Origin: JAGVPT01 sp963827085
GTDB lineage: Bacteria; Bacteroidota; Ignavibacteria; UBA10030; UBA8401
Length of the DNA: 64,000 bases
Assembly (NCBI GenBank): GCA_963827085.1
Contig: CAWGZY010000001.1
Location: 434,001 to 498,000, forward strand
Reading direction: 5' to 3'
Position numbers and translations under genes: made by a program. The notes beneath the pieces are model-generated. The model was not told the DNA's origin and made no database searches. It worked only from the letters and a program-made list of their open reading frames with translations. The first letter of the stretch is position 1. Each line of letters starts with the position of its first letter. This document shows, piece after piece, positions 53,511-61,347 of this stretch.

Positions 53511-53618
53511 TTTTAACGGAGCTAAGCTGCGGCGGCGAAGCGCCGCAGCGATGGTAGCCAGTCCGCGCGTGTTAAATCATCAACGGCTGGTTCCGTCAGC
53601 TTGAGCGACTGGTTGGAA
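53511..53618 (-). repeat. attC site (cassette 53653-54549)
   Basis: R' TTTTAAC at 53511-53517; GGACC is missing but GGAGCTAAGCTGCGGCGGCG follows; short-form arm; R'' GTTGGAA at 53612-53618. Length 108 bp, the shortest full site. Confidence 0.8.
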
Positions 53619-53652
53619 CGCGAGGGGTAGTATATGATTTTCGTTACTTCTA

Positions 53653-54549
53653 TTAAATAATTGGCTCTCGCAGCACTGCTGCTACTTTTGCTTCTTTATC
53701 ATTCGCTCGTTGAAGAATAATCAGCATTGGGCCAATAATGATTGAAACGATACCAAAAATGAAAGAGCTACGAGTCAATTGAACTATCATGCCGGGGTCG
53801 ATCTGAGCGAACTGTTGTCGAAACACTTCCACAGTAGAAAACTGATAAAATATCACAGACTCCATTAAGAGCCATCCACCCACTGAGCTCAAAAATACAC
53901 CTATGAAGCCAGTCCATCGCTTTCTCCCCCAAAGAAAAATCGCTGGAACAGTGAAGATACAGGCCAAGATGCAAAAGATGGCGGAAATAAATATCACACC
54001 GAGAAGGCTATAATTTGACATCGGAACAATGACCATGAACCATGCATTGAGCATCATTCCGCCGGGGACGAGCAAAATGACACTCGCAATTTTTTTTCCA
54101 GTTCTATCCGGTTGGCCATTAGGTTCAATCAGTGAACGAGGGGATGTTGATGGAATAACGATTGAATTTGAGAAGAAGTCAGATACGGGGCGTCGCGTGA
54201 GTAAGACGAAGAACACCGCATACATTACAAACCCCATCAAAAATATCGCGAGGAGCTTGAAGTGATAGAGAACAATTGTTAGCAAGAGAAACAACGGTGT
54301 AACAATCAAGTAGAGCTGGCGCCCCCATCTCAATTTTTTCAACATCGCAACGCCGGCCGTCAAATTAACGAATCCTCCAAAGAAGCTTAGAAGAATGACG
54401 GTTAGGGGAGATACTTCCAATGCATGTATCATCCCTCGTGTAGCTTGATTATTGAAAGAGAATGGAGTATACAAAAGAGTGAATGCTGAAGTGACAATAA
54501 GAAGCCAACTGATTATTGTAACACTTATTGGCATTTGCGCAGTATCCAT
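53653..54549 (-). CDS. Integral membrane protein of unknown function
   Basis: 298 residues with about eight hydrophobic helices in two groups split by a polar loop (residues about 125-155, RPVSDFFSNSIVIPSTSPRS). Helices include TIISWLLIVTSAFTLLYTPF and GVIFISAIFCILACIFTVPA. No family was recognised. GGAGG-like sequence (GGGAGGAAACG) precedes the ATG. Confidence 0.7.
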   Translation of the reverse strand: MDTAQMPISVTIISWLLIVTSAFTLLYTPFSFNNQATRGMIHALEVSPLTVILLSFFGGFVNLTAGVAMLKKLRWGRQLYLIVTPLFLLLTIVLYHFKLLAIFLMGFVMYAVFFVLLTRRPVSDFFSNSIVIPSTSPRSLIEPNGQPDRTGKKIASVILLVPGGMMLNAWFMVIVPMSNYSLLGVIFISAIFCILACIFTVPAIFLWGRKRWTGFIGVFLSSVGGWLLMESVIFYQFSTVEVFRQQFAQIDPGMIVQLTRSSFIFGIVSIIIGPMLIILQRANDKEAKVAAVLREPII

Positions 54550-54603
54550 GAGTCGTTTCCTCCCAGTGTAACTGTCGGAATTCTTAAATTAGGTTAACAA
54601 TAT

Positions 54604-54699
54604 TTCGCGCGTGTTAAATCACCAACGGCTGGTTCCGTCAGCTTGTCGAGCGTTCGTTGCGAGACCCCGCGTATTCCAGCGGGGAGCGACTGGTTAGGC
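54604..54699 (-). repeat. Truncated attC site (HicAB cassette)
   Basis: The site begins abruptly at TTCGCGCGTGTTAAATCACC; the R' arm is gone. The long-form arm with hairpin CCCCGCGTATTCCAGCGGGG and R'' GTTAGGC at 54693-54699 are intact. Confidence 0.75.
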
Positions 54700-54722
54700 G
54701 GGCAAAAGGAATTAGGAAGTAA

Positions 54723-54947
54723 TTATTTAGAGGTTTCGATAAACTCTTCTTCAGTTATACCCGCCTTTGCAATTAAACTGCGAAGCGTTCCTCGAGCTAC
54801 TTGTGGATGATTAGGAATTGATAACGTTGCGATGTGTCCCTCTTTCGTCATAATGATATGGCTCCCTCTTTGACGAGCGACTTGCCAACCAGACTTTTCG
54901 AAGGTTTTGACAACTTCGCGTGGTCGGAGAAGGGGAATAGGAGGCAT
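54723..54947 (-). CDS. hicA: HicA-family toxin (mRNA interferase)
   Basis: 74 residues with the HicA double-stranded RNA-binding-like fold: REVVKTFEKSGWQVARQRGS, HIIMTKEGHIATLSIPNHPQ and RGTLRSLIAKAGITEEEFIE. The active-site His lies in GSHIIM. HicA cleaves mRNA; HicB neutralises it. The ATG overlaps the last base of the hicB stop codon (TAATG), so the two are coupled. Antitoxin first, toxin second is unusual but known for HicBA. Confidence 0.92.
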   Translation of the reverse strand: MPPIPLLRPREVVKTFEKSGWQVARQRGSHIIMTKEGHIATLSIPNHPQVARGTLRSLIAKAGITEEEFIETSK

Positions 54948-55153
54948 TACACCATGACCTCAACTTGTCGCGTTGTAACGGTAAGCGGCATGCCTTTTTC
55001 GGCACGAACTTCGAGAGTTTCTCTGATTGCATCTTCAACATTACGTTGGGCTTCTTCTTCGGTTGTTCCCTGACTTACACAACCAGGAATTGAAGGACAT
55101 TCAGCGATAAACATGCCATCTTCGTCGCGCGTTATGGTGATAGTAAATTTCAT
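54947..55153 (-). CDS. hicB: HicB-family antitoxin
   Basis: The start at 55153 follows AGGAGG by nine bases. 68 residues form the HicB RNase H-like fold: MKFTITITRDEDGMFIAECP, SIPGCVSQGTTEEEAQRNVE and DAIRETLEVRAEKG. No C-terminal DNA-binding domain is present beyond QVEVMV, so this is the short HicB type. It lies upstream of hicA in the same cassette. Confidence 0.92.
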   Translation of the reverse strand: MKFTITITRDEDGMFIAECPSIPGCVSQGTTEEEAQRNVEDAIRETLEVRAEKGMPLTVTTRQVEVMV

Positions 55154-55232
55154 AATATTAATCCTCCTATACTGTAAATATCCGAGAAGCGAGGGACAAA
55201 AGCAACTACTGGAGTCAAAAGGCACTTTTGCC

Positions 55233-55394
55233 ACCTAACGAACCGCAGCGACGGTAGCCAGTCCGCGCGTGGCGAGTCATGTCCGATAGTAGCTGGTTGT
55301 TTCGCGCGCATTGAATCATCGACAGCTATTTCCGTCAGCTTGTCGGGCGTTCGTTGCGAGACCCGCCGTTTTTGGCGGGCGCGACTCGTTAGGC
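55233..55394 (-). repeat. attC site (cassette 55426-55935)
   Basis: R' ACCTAAC at 55233-55239; short left arm (GAACCGCAGCGACGGTAGCC); long-form right arm with GCCGTTTTTGGCGGGC; R'' GTTAGGC at 55388-55394. Length 162 bp. Confidence 0.85.
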
Positions 55395-55425
55395 GCCAAA
55401 CAAGGGTTCGAGATTGAGCGCATAT

Positions 55426-55935
55426 TTACTTTCTTGTTAGCTTTACCCTTGCAAATGGTCGGAGTTTCCCATTCTCTTCGTTATCCATGCTCCACTGCCA
55501 TGAGTCAGACCCTCTATCATATAAGAATGTAGTATGGAAAAGGGTGGTTTCACTAAACTTGAATAAGAATTCAATCTTATCTTTGTTCCGTTTTGCATAA
55601 CCCATTACCGGGTTTGAGAGTCCATTGCCACTGGTTCCATCGAGCCACAAACATTCATACTGCCCCGAGGGTTGATCCCAACCAATGAAGACAGTCGCTT
55701 CATACATCGGGTTTCCACTACTATCCTTTTCGATAGATACTTCATGAAAATGAAAATACTGATGACCGAGCACCCATTGTGCAACGATATCGTGCGTTGT
55801 TTCTTTTCCTTGTATGGTACCATACAATACCCAACTCCCGATAAAGTGATCAAGCAAGGAATCCTGAAAAGTTGCCTGTTGTGCTGAGGCAGTGAAAGAG
55901 ACCAAAATAACTAATACGAAGGTTTTCATATTCAT
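55426..55935 (-). CDS. Secreted lipocalin-like (DUF1579-type) protein
   Basis: The ATG at 55935 is preferred; a frame opening at 55965 would start inside the attC R' heptamer. The 169-residue product has a signal peptide (MNMKTFVLVILVSFTASAQQ) and a beta-rich domain: HFIGSWVLYGTIQGKETTHD, VLGHQYFHFHEVSIEKDSSG, VFIGWDQPSGQYECLWLDG and FLFKFSETTLFHTTFLYD. This matches DUF1579-like barrel proteins of unknown function. Confidence 0.7.
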   Translation of the reverse strand: MNMKTFVLVILVSFTASAQQATFQDSLLDHFIGSWVLYGTIQGKETTHDIVAQWVLGHQYFHFHEVSIEKDSSGNPMYEATVFIGWDQPSGQYECLWLDGTSGNGLSNPVMGYAKRNKDKIEFLFKFSETTLFHTTFLYDRGSDSWQWSMDNEENGKLRPFARVKLTRK

Positions 55936-55963
55936 TGAGTGATTATTAAAGTATTTTTTTGGC

Positions 55964-56115
55964 ACCTAACGGATCGGAGCTAAGCTGCGGCGGCGAAGCG
56001 CCGCAGCGACGGAATCCAGTCCGCGCGTGGCGAGTCATGTCCGATAGTAGCTGTTTGTTTCGCGCGTGTTAAATCACCGACGGCTGGTTCCGTCAGCTTG
56101 AGCGACTGGTTAGGC
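55964..56115 (-). repeat. attC site (cassette 56121-56867)
   Basis: R' ACCTAAC at 55964-55970, perfect hairpin GCTGCGGCG/CGCCGCAGC, short-form arm, R'' GTTAGGC at 56109-56115. Length 152 bp, the standard length of the right-hand sites. Confidence 0.92.
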
Positions 56116-56120
56116 GGGCT

Positions 56121-56867
56121 TCATTTGATTTCAAAAGTAACGTACACTTGACTTACTATTGAAATTGTCTGAGCAAAGAATCCATATCCGATGGTTGCGT
56201 CGACGACAACGGCCTCGTTGGCTGGTAGCATATTGTAAGACGAATTATTGAATGGGCTCGCTATTCCTCTTAATAGAATTTGTCCTTGACGTGATTGGTT
56301 TGGTTGGCCCTCGTCAATCGAAATGACTTTTCCGAGAGTGACGCCGAGAGTTTTTGCCAAGTCATCTGCCTTTTCTCTTGCCTTGAGAGCAGCTTCAACT
56401 CGTGCTTTCTTGCGCAAAGAAGGTTCATCTTTTAGAGAAAAAGTAACTTGTGATACACTCTGCACCTCACACTCACTAATTGCAAATAGGATAGGTTCAA
56501 GTAAAGGCAAACTGTCGATTGTCACCACAGTAGTGATTTGTGCTTGGAAATCCCTGCTGGAAGACAAGAAAGCTTTGTCACCACGGTTTTCTCCACTATA
56601 GAATGAAGAAGTTGAAAGATTCCTTTCTTTGACGCCAAGCGCGAGCAGTTTATTTGTGACGCTTTTGGTATTCCTATCAGCATTGTCAACAGCTTGGCGA
56701 AGAGTTGGTCCAACGCCTTTGACAGAAAAGTTAAGGCTTGCTTGATCAGCAAGTTGTTTTAATTCGACGGTACCTTCAACGGCAATTTGATTTATTCGTT
56801 GATCAGGTTGTTGAGCGAGCAATGCTTGAGTTATGGTAATAAGGGCAATGGTGAATAGTTTGTTCAT
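56121..56867 (-). CDS. Secreted SIMPL-domain (DUF541) protein
   Basis: 248 residues with a signal peptide (MNKLFTIALITITQALLAQQ). The SIMPL/DUF541 pattern is clear: INQIAVEGTVELKQLADQAS, VDNADRNTKSVTNKLLALGV, KERNLSTSSFYSG, KARVEAALKAREKADDLAKT and LGVTLGKVISIDEGQ. Such periplasmic or outer-membrane proteins are linked to stress or channel assembly, without a clear activity. AAGGAG lies upstream; the stop is five bases from R''. Confidence 0.9.
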   Translation of the reverse strand: MNKLFTIALITITQALLAQQPDQRINQIAVEGTVELKQLADQASLNFSVKGVGPTLRQAVDNADRNTKSVTNKLLALGVKERNLSTSSFYSGENRGDKAFLSSSRDFQAQITTVVTIDSLPLLEPILFAISECEVQSVSQVTFSLKDEPSLRKKARVEAALKAREKADDLAKTLGVTLGKVISIDEGQPNQSRQGQILLRGIASPFNNSSYNMLPANEAVVVDATIGYGFFAQTISIVSQVYVTFEIK

Positions 56868-56895
56868 TGGTAGTTTTCTCCTTGAAAAATAGGCC

Positions 56896-56956
56896 GCCTA
56901 ACGGACCGGAGCTAAGCTGCGGCGGCGAAGCGCCTCAGCGACGGTAGCCAGCGTTT
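56896..56956 (-). repeat. Half attC site (LemA/GIDE cassette)
   Basis: R' GCCTAAC at 56896-56902 with the hairpin GCTGCGGCGGCGAAGCGCCT and GACGGTAGCCAGCG, then the site ends abruptly before the lemA-like stop. The whole R'' half is deleted, so the cassette should be locked in place. Confidence 0.8.
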
Positions 56957-56965
56957 TTTGGATAA

Positions 56966-57523
56966 TTAGAACTTTACCTCAACATCTTGTTTATCGATTT
57001 CAGTTGCTTTGAACAATTCTCCAGGCGTGTAATTCAATAGTTTTGCGATAAATACATCAGGGAGTTGCACGATGCGAGTATTAAAAGTGTAGACAGAGTC
57101 GTTATAGAATTCTCGTCTATCGGCAATTTCGCTTTCAATTTGAGTAATTCGACTTTGGAACTGAGCAAACATTTCATTGGCTTTCAGCTGTGGATAGCTT
57201 TCAGCGACAGCGAACAACGACTTCAAGGTCGACGACATCATATTATCTGCGTTTGCTTTCTCGGGGATAGATCGTGCACTGGCATAGGCCGATCGGGCTT
57301 CGGTGACCTTTATTTGCACCTCTTTCTCAAAGGTCATGTAACCTTTGAGAGACTCTAAGAGCTTTGTTAATTCGTCATGCCGTTGTTTTAATAGTACATC
57401 GATGTTACTCCAAGCTTTTGCGATGCTATTTTTTAGAGAGACAAGATTATTGTAGAGAGAAACAGCATATCCGATAATAATGATGGTGAACAACAATAAG
57501 ACTGCCATGGGTAGAAAAAACAT
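56966..57523 (-). CDS. lemA: LemA-family protein
   Basis: 185 residues: an N-terminal transmembrane helix (VLLLFTIIIIGYAVSLYNNL), then the helical LemA domain with VSLKNSIAKAWSNIDVLLKQ, RHDELTKLLESLKGYMTFEK and a late ESYPQLKANEMFAQFQSRIT, ending FNTRIVQLPDVFIAKLLNYT. LemA proteins are membrane anchored of unknown biochemical role. It is followed closely (11 bases) by the GIDE-domain gene, a pairing seen in other bacteria. Confidence 0.93.
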   Translation of the reverse strand: MFFLPMAVLLLFTIIIIGYAVSLYNNLVSLKNSIAKAWSNIDVLLKQRHDELTKLLESLKGYMTFEKEVQIKVTEARSAYASARSIPEKANADNMMSSTLKSLFAVAESYPQLKANEMFAQFQSRITQIESEIADRREFYNDSVYTFNTRIVQLPDVFIAKLLNYTPGELFKATEIDKQDVEVKF

Positions 57524-57534
57524 CGTAAGTCCTC

Positions 57535-58518
57535 CTATAATAAGTCAGACAATTGAAGTATTTCAAAAAGACCGATAATGAACAGGATTCCCCCATAAGA
57601 GAGGGCACCCAGCATTTGCCATTTTAGAGCTTCATTAAGCTGGCGTTTGCTGCTATCTGAAATAATGAATTTAGAATTGTCATTCGTCTTCTGAATGACC
57701 TTGTGAATTGAAGGGTCCTCACGGACGGCAAGCGTCCCTAATATGCAGATACTTTCACCAGGACTTAGGAAGGACTCCCTATATCGTCTATCGCCGACTA
57801 CGGCCAAAAGCATCTGATTGTTATTATCTTCACCTTCTGTACCCAAGAAACCAGATTTCATTTGAGGGATCATGAATTCGGCATTACTAGGATCAATGAG
57901 AATCTGTCCGGTTTCATCCTTTGCCCAAAACGGCAATCTGTGACTATCCCTTGAAATTGTTACCCATTCATACTCGGGGTCGGAGCTTAAGCGTGAACGC
58001 ACACGATATTCCTCCAATTCACTCCGATAGTAGACGCATTCGGATTTTGAATAAGGGGTCGTCAATACGTGTTCCGGAAGAACCTTGCCTTGAATTTCGA
58101 CAAGACCAATTGCCGCTGATCGAATTTTAGAATGAGGGACATTTCGGGCGAGGAGGAATTCAGACATTTTAGCAAAGCCAAGCAGTAAAAGGATTAACCC
58201 TATGAAGACAAATGCGAACGAAAAGAAAGCTACCCTGATCTTTGGATCGACAAGAGTTGACCGATGACGTCGACCTGAAAGGAGGTCAATGACGCTGCCA
58301 AGGTAGCCGTTGTTATCATACAAAACAAGAAATAGGAGGAGCAGGAGAGCAACAAAGAAAATGGCGAACTTGGAAAGTGAATCAACTTGATCATCGAATT
58401 GATCTTGCCAGATGCTGTCCTTGAGCGAGTATCTGTACGCGACCCAGGAGCCGACTAAGGTTAGAAATAAACATATTAAATATCTGGTTGAAATATCCAT
58501 ACGAATACCGAATGTCAT
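57535..58518 (-). CDS. GIDE-domain membrane protein (partner of LemA)
   Basis: 327 residues with two N-terminal transmembrane helix pairs (about 10-27, 48-68, 90-115) and a C-terminal helix pair (ALSYGGILFIIGLFEIL). The middle region resembles the GIDE domain of MUL1-type proteins: IGLVEIQGKVLPEHVLTTPY, SKSECVYYRSELEEYRVR and QILIDPSNAEFMIPQMK. No RING finger is present, as usual in bacteria. It and LemA share a two-gene cassette. Confidence 0.82.
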   Translation of the reverse strand: MTFGIRMDISTRYLICLFLTLVGSWVAYRYSLKDSIWQDQFDDQVDSLSKFAIFFVALLLLLFLVLYDNNGYLGSVIDLLSGRRHRSTLVDPKIRVAFFSFAFVFIGLILLLLGFAKMSEFLLARNVPHSKIRSAAIGLVEIQGKVLPEHVLTTPYSKSECVYYRSELEEYRVRSRLSSDPEYEWVTISRDSHRLPFWAKDETGQILIDPSNAEFMIPQMKSGFLGTEGEDNNNQMLLAVVGDRRYRESFLSPGESICILGTLAVREDPSIHKVIQKTNDNSKFIISDSSKRQLNEALKWQMLGALSYGGILFIIGLFEILQLSDLL

Positions 58519-58555
58519 GTTTCTAAATTAGTAGAGTGTCTTTTCCAAAAACGCT

Positions 58556-58707
58556 GGCTAACGGACCGGAGCTAAGCTGCGGCGGCGAAGCGCCGCAGCG
58601 ACGGTAGCCAGTCCGCGCGTGGCAAGTTATGTCCAATAGTAGCTGGCTGTTTCGCGCGTGTTAACTCATCGACTGCTATTTCCGTCAGCTTGAGCGACTG
58701 GTTAGGC
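58556..58707 (-). repeat. attC site (cassette 58714-59631)
   Basis: R' GGCTAAC at 58556-58562, perfect left hairpin, short-form arm, R'' GTTAGGC at 58701-58707. Length 152 bp. Nearly identical to the sites at 59665, 62808 and 63664. Confidence 0.92.
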
Positions 58708-58713
58708 AAACTT

Positions 58714-59631
58714 TTACTTTAATAAGGTTAATTTTATTGTCTGAGGAGAATAGTCTGATAATAAAGTGCAAAAGTAGATTCCACTTGCTTGGGAAGTTGC
58801 ATTCCAATGAATGTAGTGATATCCGGCCTCCAAATACGAATCAACTAGTTTTACCACAAAGCGTCCAAGGATGTCAGAGATATTTAGTACAACATGAGAT
58901 CTATAAGGCAACCGGAATGAAATGGTTGTCATAGGATTGAAAGGATTCGGGTAATTTTGCATGATAGCAAATGTGTTCGGTGTAGCACTAGGTCGATTGT
59001 TCACACCTGTTGTCATCGATAAGAGAGATGCTTTCCATTCGTAGTAGTAGAGCGTGTTCGGCCCTTTATCTATGATAGACTGAGCGTATGCCAGTCCGAT
59101 ATCTTTGCGAAAAACAAGCGAATCGCTATAAACGGCTACTAAGAAGATGTTATCCTTGATAACCATCAAGGAGCTATCTTGACCGAAACGAAGGATTGGA
59201 GTAGCAGATGTTACATTGCCAAAGCTCGTCCATCGTACAGGGAAAGTAAAAATTTCATAATAAGACTGACTTTGAATAGTATGGAATTGATCCAGAGACT
59301 CTTGAAGTTGAAAAGTTGGGTGAGCATTCAGCAAAAATGAAGTATCGGTATTTGGATTATAGTTCTGAATTCTTCTCATGATGCTATCAATCTCTTGCAC
59401 GGTCCATGTTCGCGCTGATTGCTGTGATGATGAATCTATGATTTCGTATTGCACGATGCCCGAATCAGAAGTTGTTCGAATGGGGAAGAGACTATCGTAT
59501 CGCTTCTCGATTGATTGGTATGCGTATTGCCAGTGATTCCCGATGTTGAGCGGGAAAAAGTCTTCAAGTGGTTGCGAAAAGGAGAGATGGGGAAGGATTC
59601 CCGTCAGAAGAATCATCGGTATTGTTTTCAT
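58714..59631 (-). CDS. Secreted protein with T9SS sorting tail
   Basis: The start at 59631 (MKTIPMILLTGILPHLSFSQ) opens a signal peptide; the frame continues upstream only by reading through the attC. The 305-residue product has a N-terminal region with LEDFFPLNIGNHWQYAYQSI, typical of Ignavibacteria-type secreted proteins, and a T9SS type A sorting domain at the end (MQNYPNPFNPMTTISFRLPY ... GIYFCTLLSD). Function unknown. Confidence 0.8.
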   Translation of the reverse strand: MKTIPMILLTGILPHLSFSQPLEDFFPLNIGNHWQYAYQSIEKRYDSLFPIRTTSDSGIVQYEIIDSSSQQSARTWTVQEIDSIMRRIQNYNPNTDTSFLLNAHPTFQLQESLDQFHTIQSQSYYEIFTFPVRWTSFGNVTSATPILRFGQDSSLMVIKDNIFLVAVYSDSLVFRKDIGLAYAQSIIDKGPNTLYYYEWKASLLSMTTGVNNRPSATPNTFAIMQNYPNPFNPMTTISFRLPYRSHVVLNISDILGRFVVKLVDSYLEAGYHYIHWNATSQASGIYFCTLLSDYSPQTIKLTLLK

Positions 59632-59664
59632 AACATCTCGGCTGCTTGATTGGAGAAAAAGTTT

Positions 59665-59816
59665 GCTTAACGGACCGAAGCTAAGCTGCGGCGGCGAAGC
59701 GCCGCAGCGACGGTAGCCAGTCCGCGCGTGGCAAGTCATGTCCAATAGTAGCTGGCTGTTTCGCGCGTGTTAAATCATCGACTGCTATTTCCGTCAGCTT
59801 GAGCGACTGGTTAGGG
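59665..59816 (-). repeat. attC site (cassette 59863-60513)
   Basis: R' GCTTAAC at 59665-59671, perfect left hairpin, short-form arm, R'' GTTAGGG at 59810-59816. Length 152 bp. Confidence 0.92.
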
Positions 59817-59862
59817 CGCAGTTTTTGTAAAGTTTGTTGAGACATTAAGAATCAATTAAATT

Positions 59863-60513
59863 TTAATTATACGTTGCATTAAAAACGACAAAGAATTTGG
59901 TAGTAGATATTGTCGCCGAATAGCCGGGATAATTTGGATCACTTTGATCGTCCGCGGATAGATAGGCAAATCCGACCGCAACTCCAAGTCCCCAATCACT
60001 TGATACCCACCATTCCTTGCCTGCTTTTAGTTGTAGTCCCAATCCACTTTGTGAAGTTGACGACGTGTTATTAACTTGGAGAGCAAATTTTGCTATTCCA
60101 ATCGTTGCATTGATAAACGTGTTCGATGGCATGAAATATTTTGTTATTCCGACACCGTACATCTCATCACTGGCCATGACGGTAGATGTTGTGTTGGCAG
60201 CATTTTCATCTATTGTGATAGTTGGACTGGAAATTGCTCTACTGATTAAATCAAAAGAAAGGATCAAATTTTGTTGCTCTGAAATAACGCCGCCAATTTT
60301 GAAATCAAATTGAAAACCACCGCCAGCAAATTCCATCGTGTTAAATGGAGCGTTGGTTGCGTTTAATGTGATAGAACCAACGGCTGGGCCACCACTTAAC
60401 GATAAATAAAATCCATCATGCATATGGAATCCCGGTGGAACATTTTGCTCTGCCATCGTTTGTGCAAGTCCAAGTGACGATACGGCTAATAATAAGACTG
60501 CTATGATTTTCAT
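59863..60513 (-). CDS. Outer-membrane beta-barrel protein
   Basis: The start at 60513 (MKIIAVLLLAVSSLGLAQTM) has AGGAAA upstream and opens a signal peptide. The 216-residue product shows alternating barrel strands (FYLSLSGGPAVGSITLNATN, FQFDFKIGGVISEQQNLILS, FINATIGIAKFALQVNN, WGLGVAVGFAYLS) and ends with an aromatic-rich strand (TKFFVVFNATYN). Function unknown. Confidence 0.78.
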   Translation of the reverse strand: MKIIAVLLLAVSSLGLAQTMAEQNVPPGFHMHDGFYLSLSGGPAVGSITLNATNAPFNTMEFAGGGFQFDFKIGGVISEQQNLILSFDLISRAISSPTITIDENAANTTSTVMASDEMYGVGITKYFMPSNTFINATIGIAKFALQVNNTSSTSQSGLGLQLKAGKEWWVSSDWGLGVAVGFAYLSADDQSDPNYPGYSATISTTKFFVVFNATYN

Positions 60514-60946
60514 TTTGATTTTCCTGTAGAATATTGAAGCTAAATATAAATGACTGCATGTTGTAGGTGTGCGCTGGAGCTTAAGATGATAGGATGCACC
60601 CCGCGTGATCTGATATGAGTGGAGGGATTGTCTGGTAGGCTTGAGACCACCCCTTCGTGGAATCTCTAACGCAAAGTTATCGCAATTCGGATACAATTGC
60701 AATAGCCCAGATGGTGAGTTTGGGGCTTTTGCGTTATAGCTGCCCTCCTTGAAAAGGGTAATTCAAGAATCAAAGTACACCTTGTTAATGATAAAGAATA
60801 CGATTACAATAGTGATTGAGCGTATGTGATTCACACCACGCAAATTCTATATATCCTTCACTACCTTCTAAATATCCTGGAATAAATTATATTGCCTTAC
60901 CGTCGCGAAGCGATAATAGTAAGATCAACGACAAACGAAGGACATT
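60514..60946. other. Non-coding stretch without attC upstream of the response regulator
   Basis: No gene and no recognisable attC were found in about 430 bases. It probably carries the promoter of the plus-strand response regulator; GAAGGA lies seven bases before its ATG. The break in the usual ORF-attC rhythm points to a rearrangement linked to the adjacent IS. Confidence 0.5.
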
Positions 60947-61345
60947 ATGACAAACGTTCGCGAGCAGTACAAAATATTAATCGTTGATGATGACAAAACC
61001 TTTCTCAAACTCCTTTCTTCAGCCCTGAATTCAAAGGACGATAATTTCGTTGTTGAAGCTGCACGATCCGGTAAAGAATGTCTGCAAAAGGTAAAACGGT
61101 TTAAACCAAATCTGGTTCTTTTGGATATCGGGATGAACGGCATGAACGGACTCGTGACGCTCCGTTTTATCAAATCGATTGATGCGTCAACTCTTGTTTA
61201 TATTCTCTCCGGCCTCTCAATTGAATACATCCAGGATGGCGTCGGGATGGTACCGGCAGATGGGTATTTTACGAAAACACAATTTGTCGCTCTCCTGTCA
61301 GGTGATCAGTCCTTTGATATAATTCTGAAAACAGGAAGGATATAA
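60947..61345 (+). CDS. Single-domain response regulator (CheY-like receiver)
   Basis: 132 residues forming a complete receiver domain: KILIVDDDKTFLKLLSSALN (acidic pocket), NLVLLDIGMNGMNGLVTLRF (phospho-acceptor Asp), VYILSGLSIEY (Ser position) and GYFTKTQFVALL (conserved Lys). There is no output domain. No kinase is near. It is on the plus strand, against the cassette direction, ending 2 bases before the IS481-type element; it was probably brought or stranded here by IS activity. Confidence 0.9.
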   Translation: MTNVREQYKILIVDDDKTFLKLLSSALNSKDDNFVVEAARSGKECLQKVKRFKPNLVLLDIGMNGMNGLVTLRFIKSIDASTLVYILSGLSIEYIQDGVGMVPADGYFTKTQFVALLSGDQSFDIILKTGRI

Positions 61346-61347
61346 AC

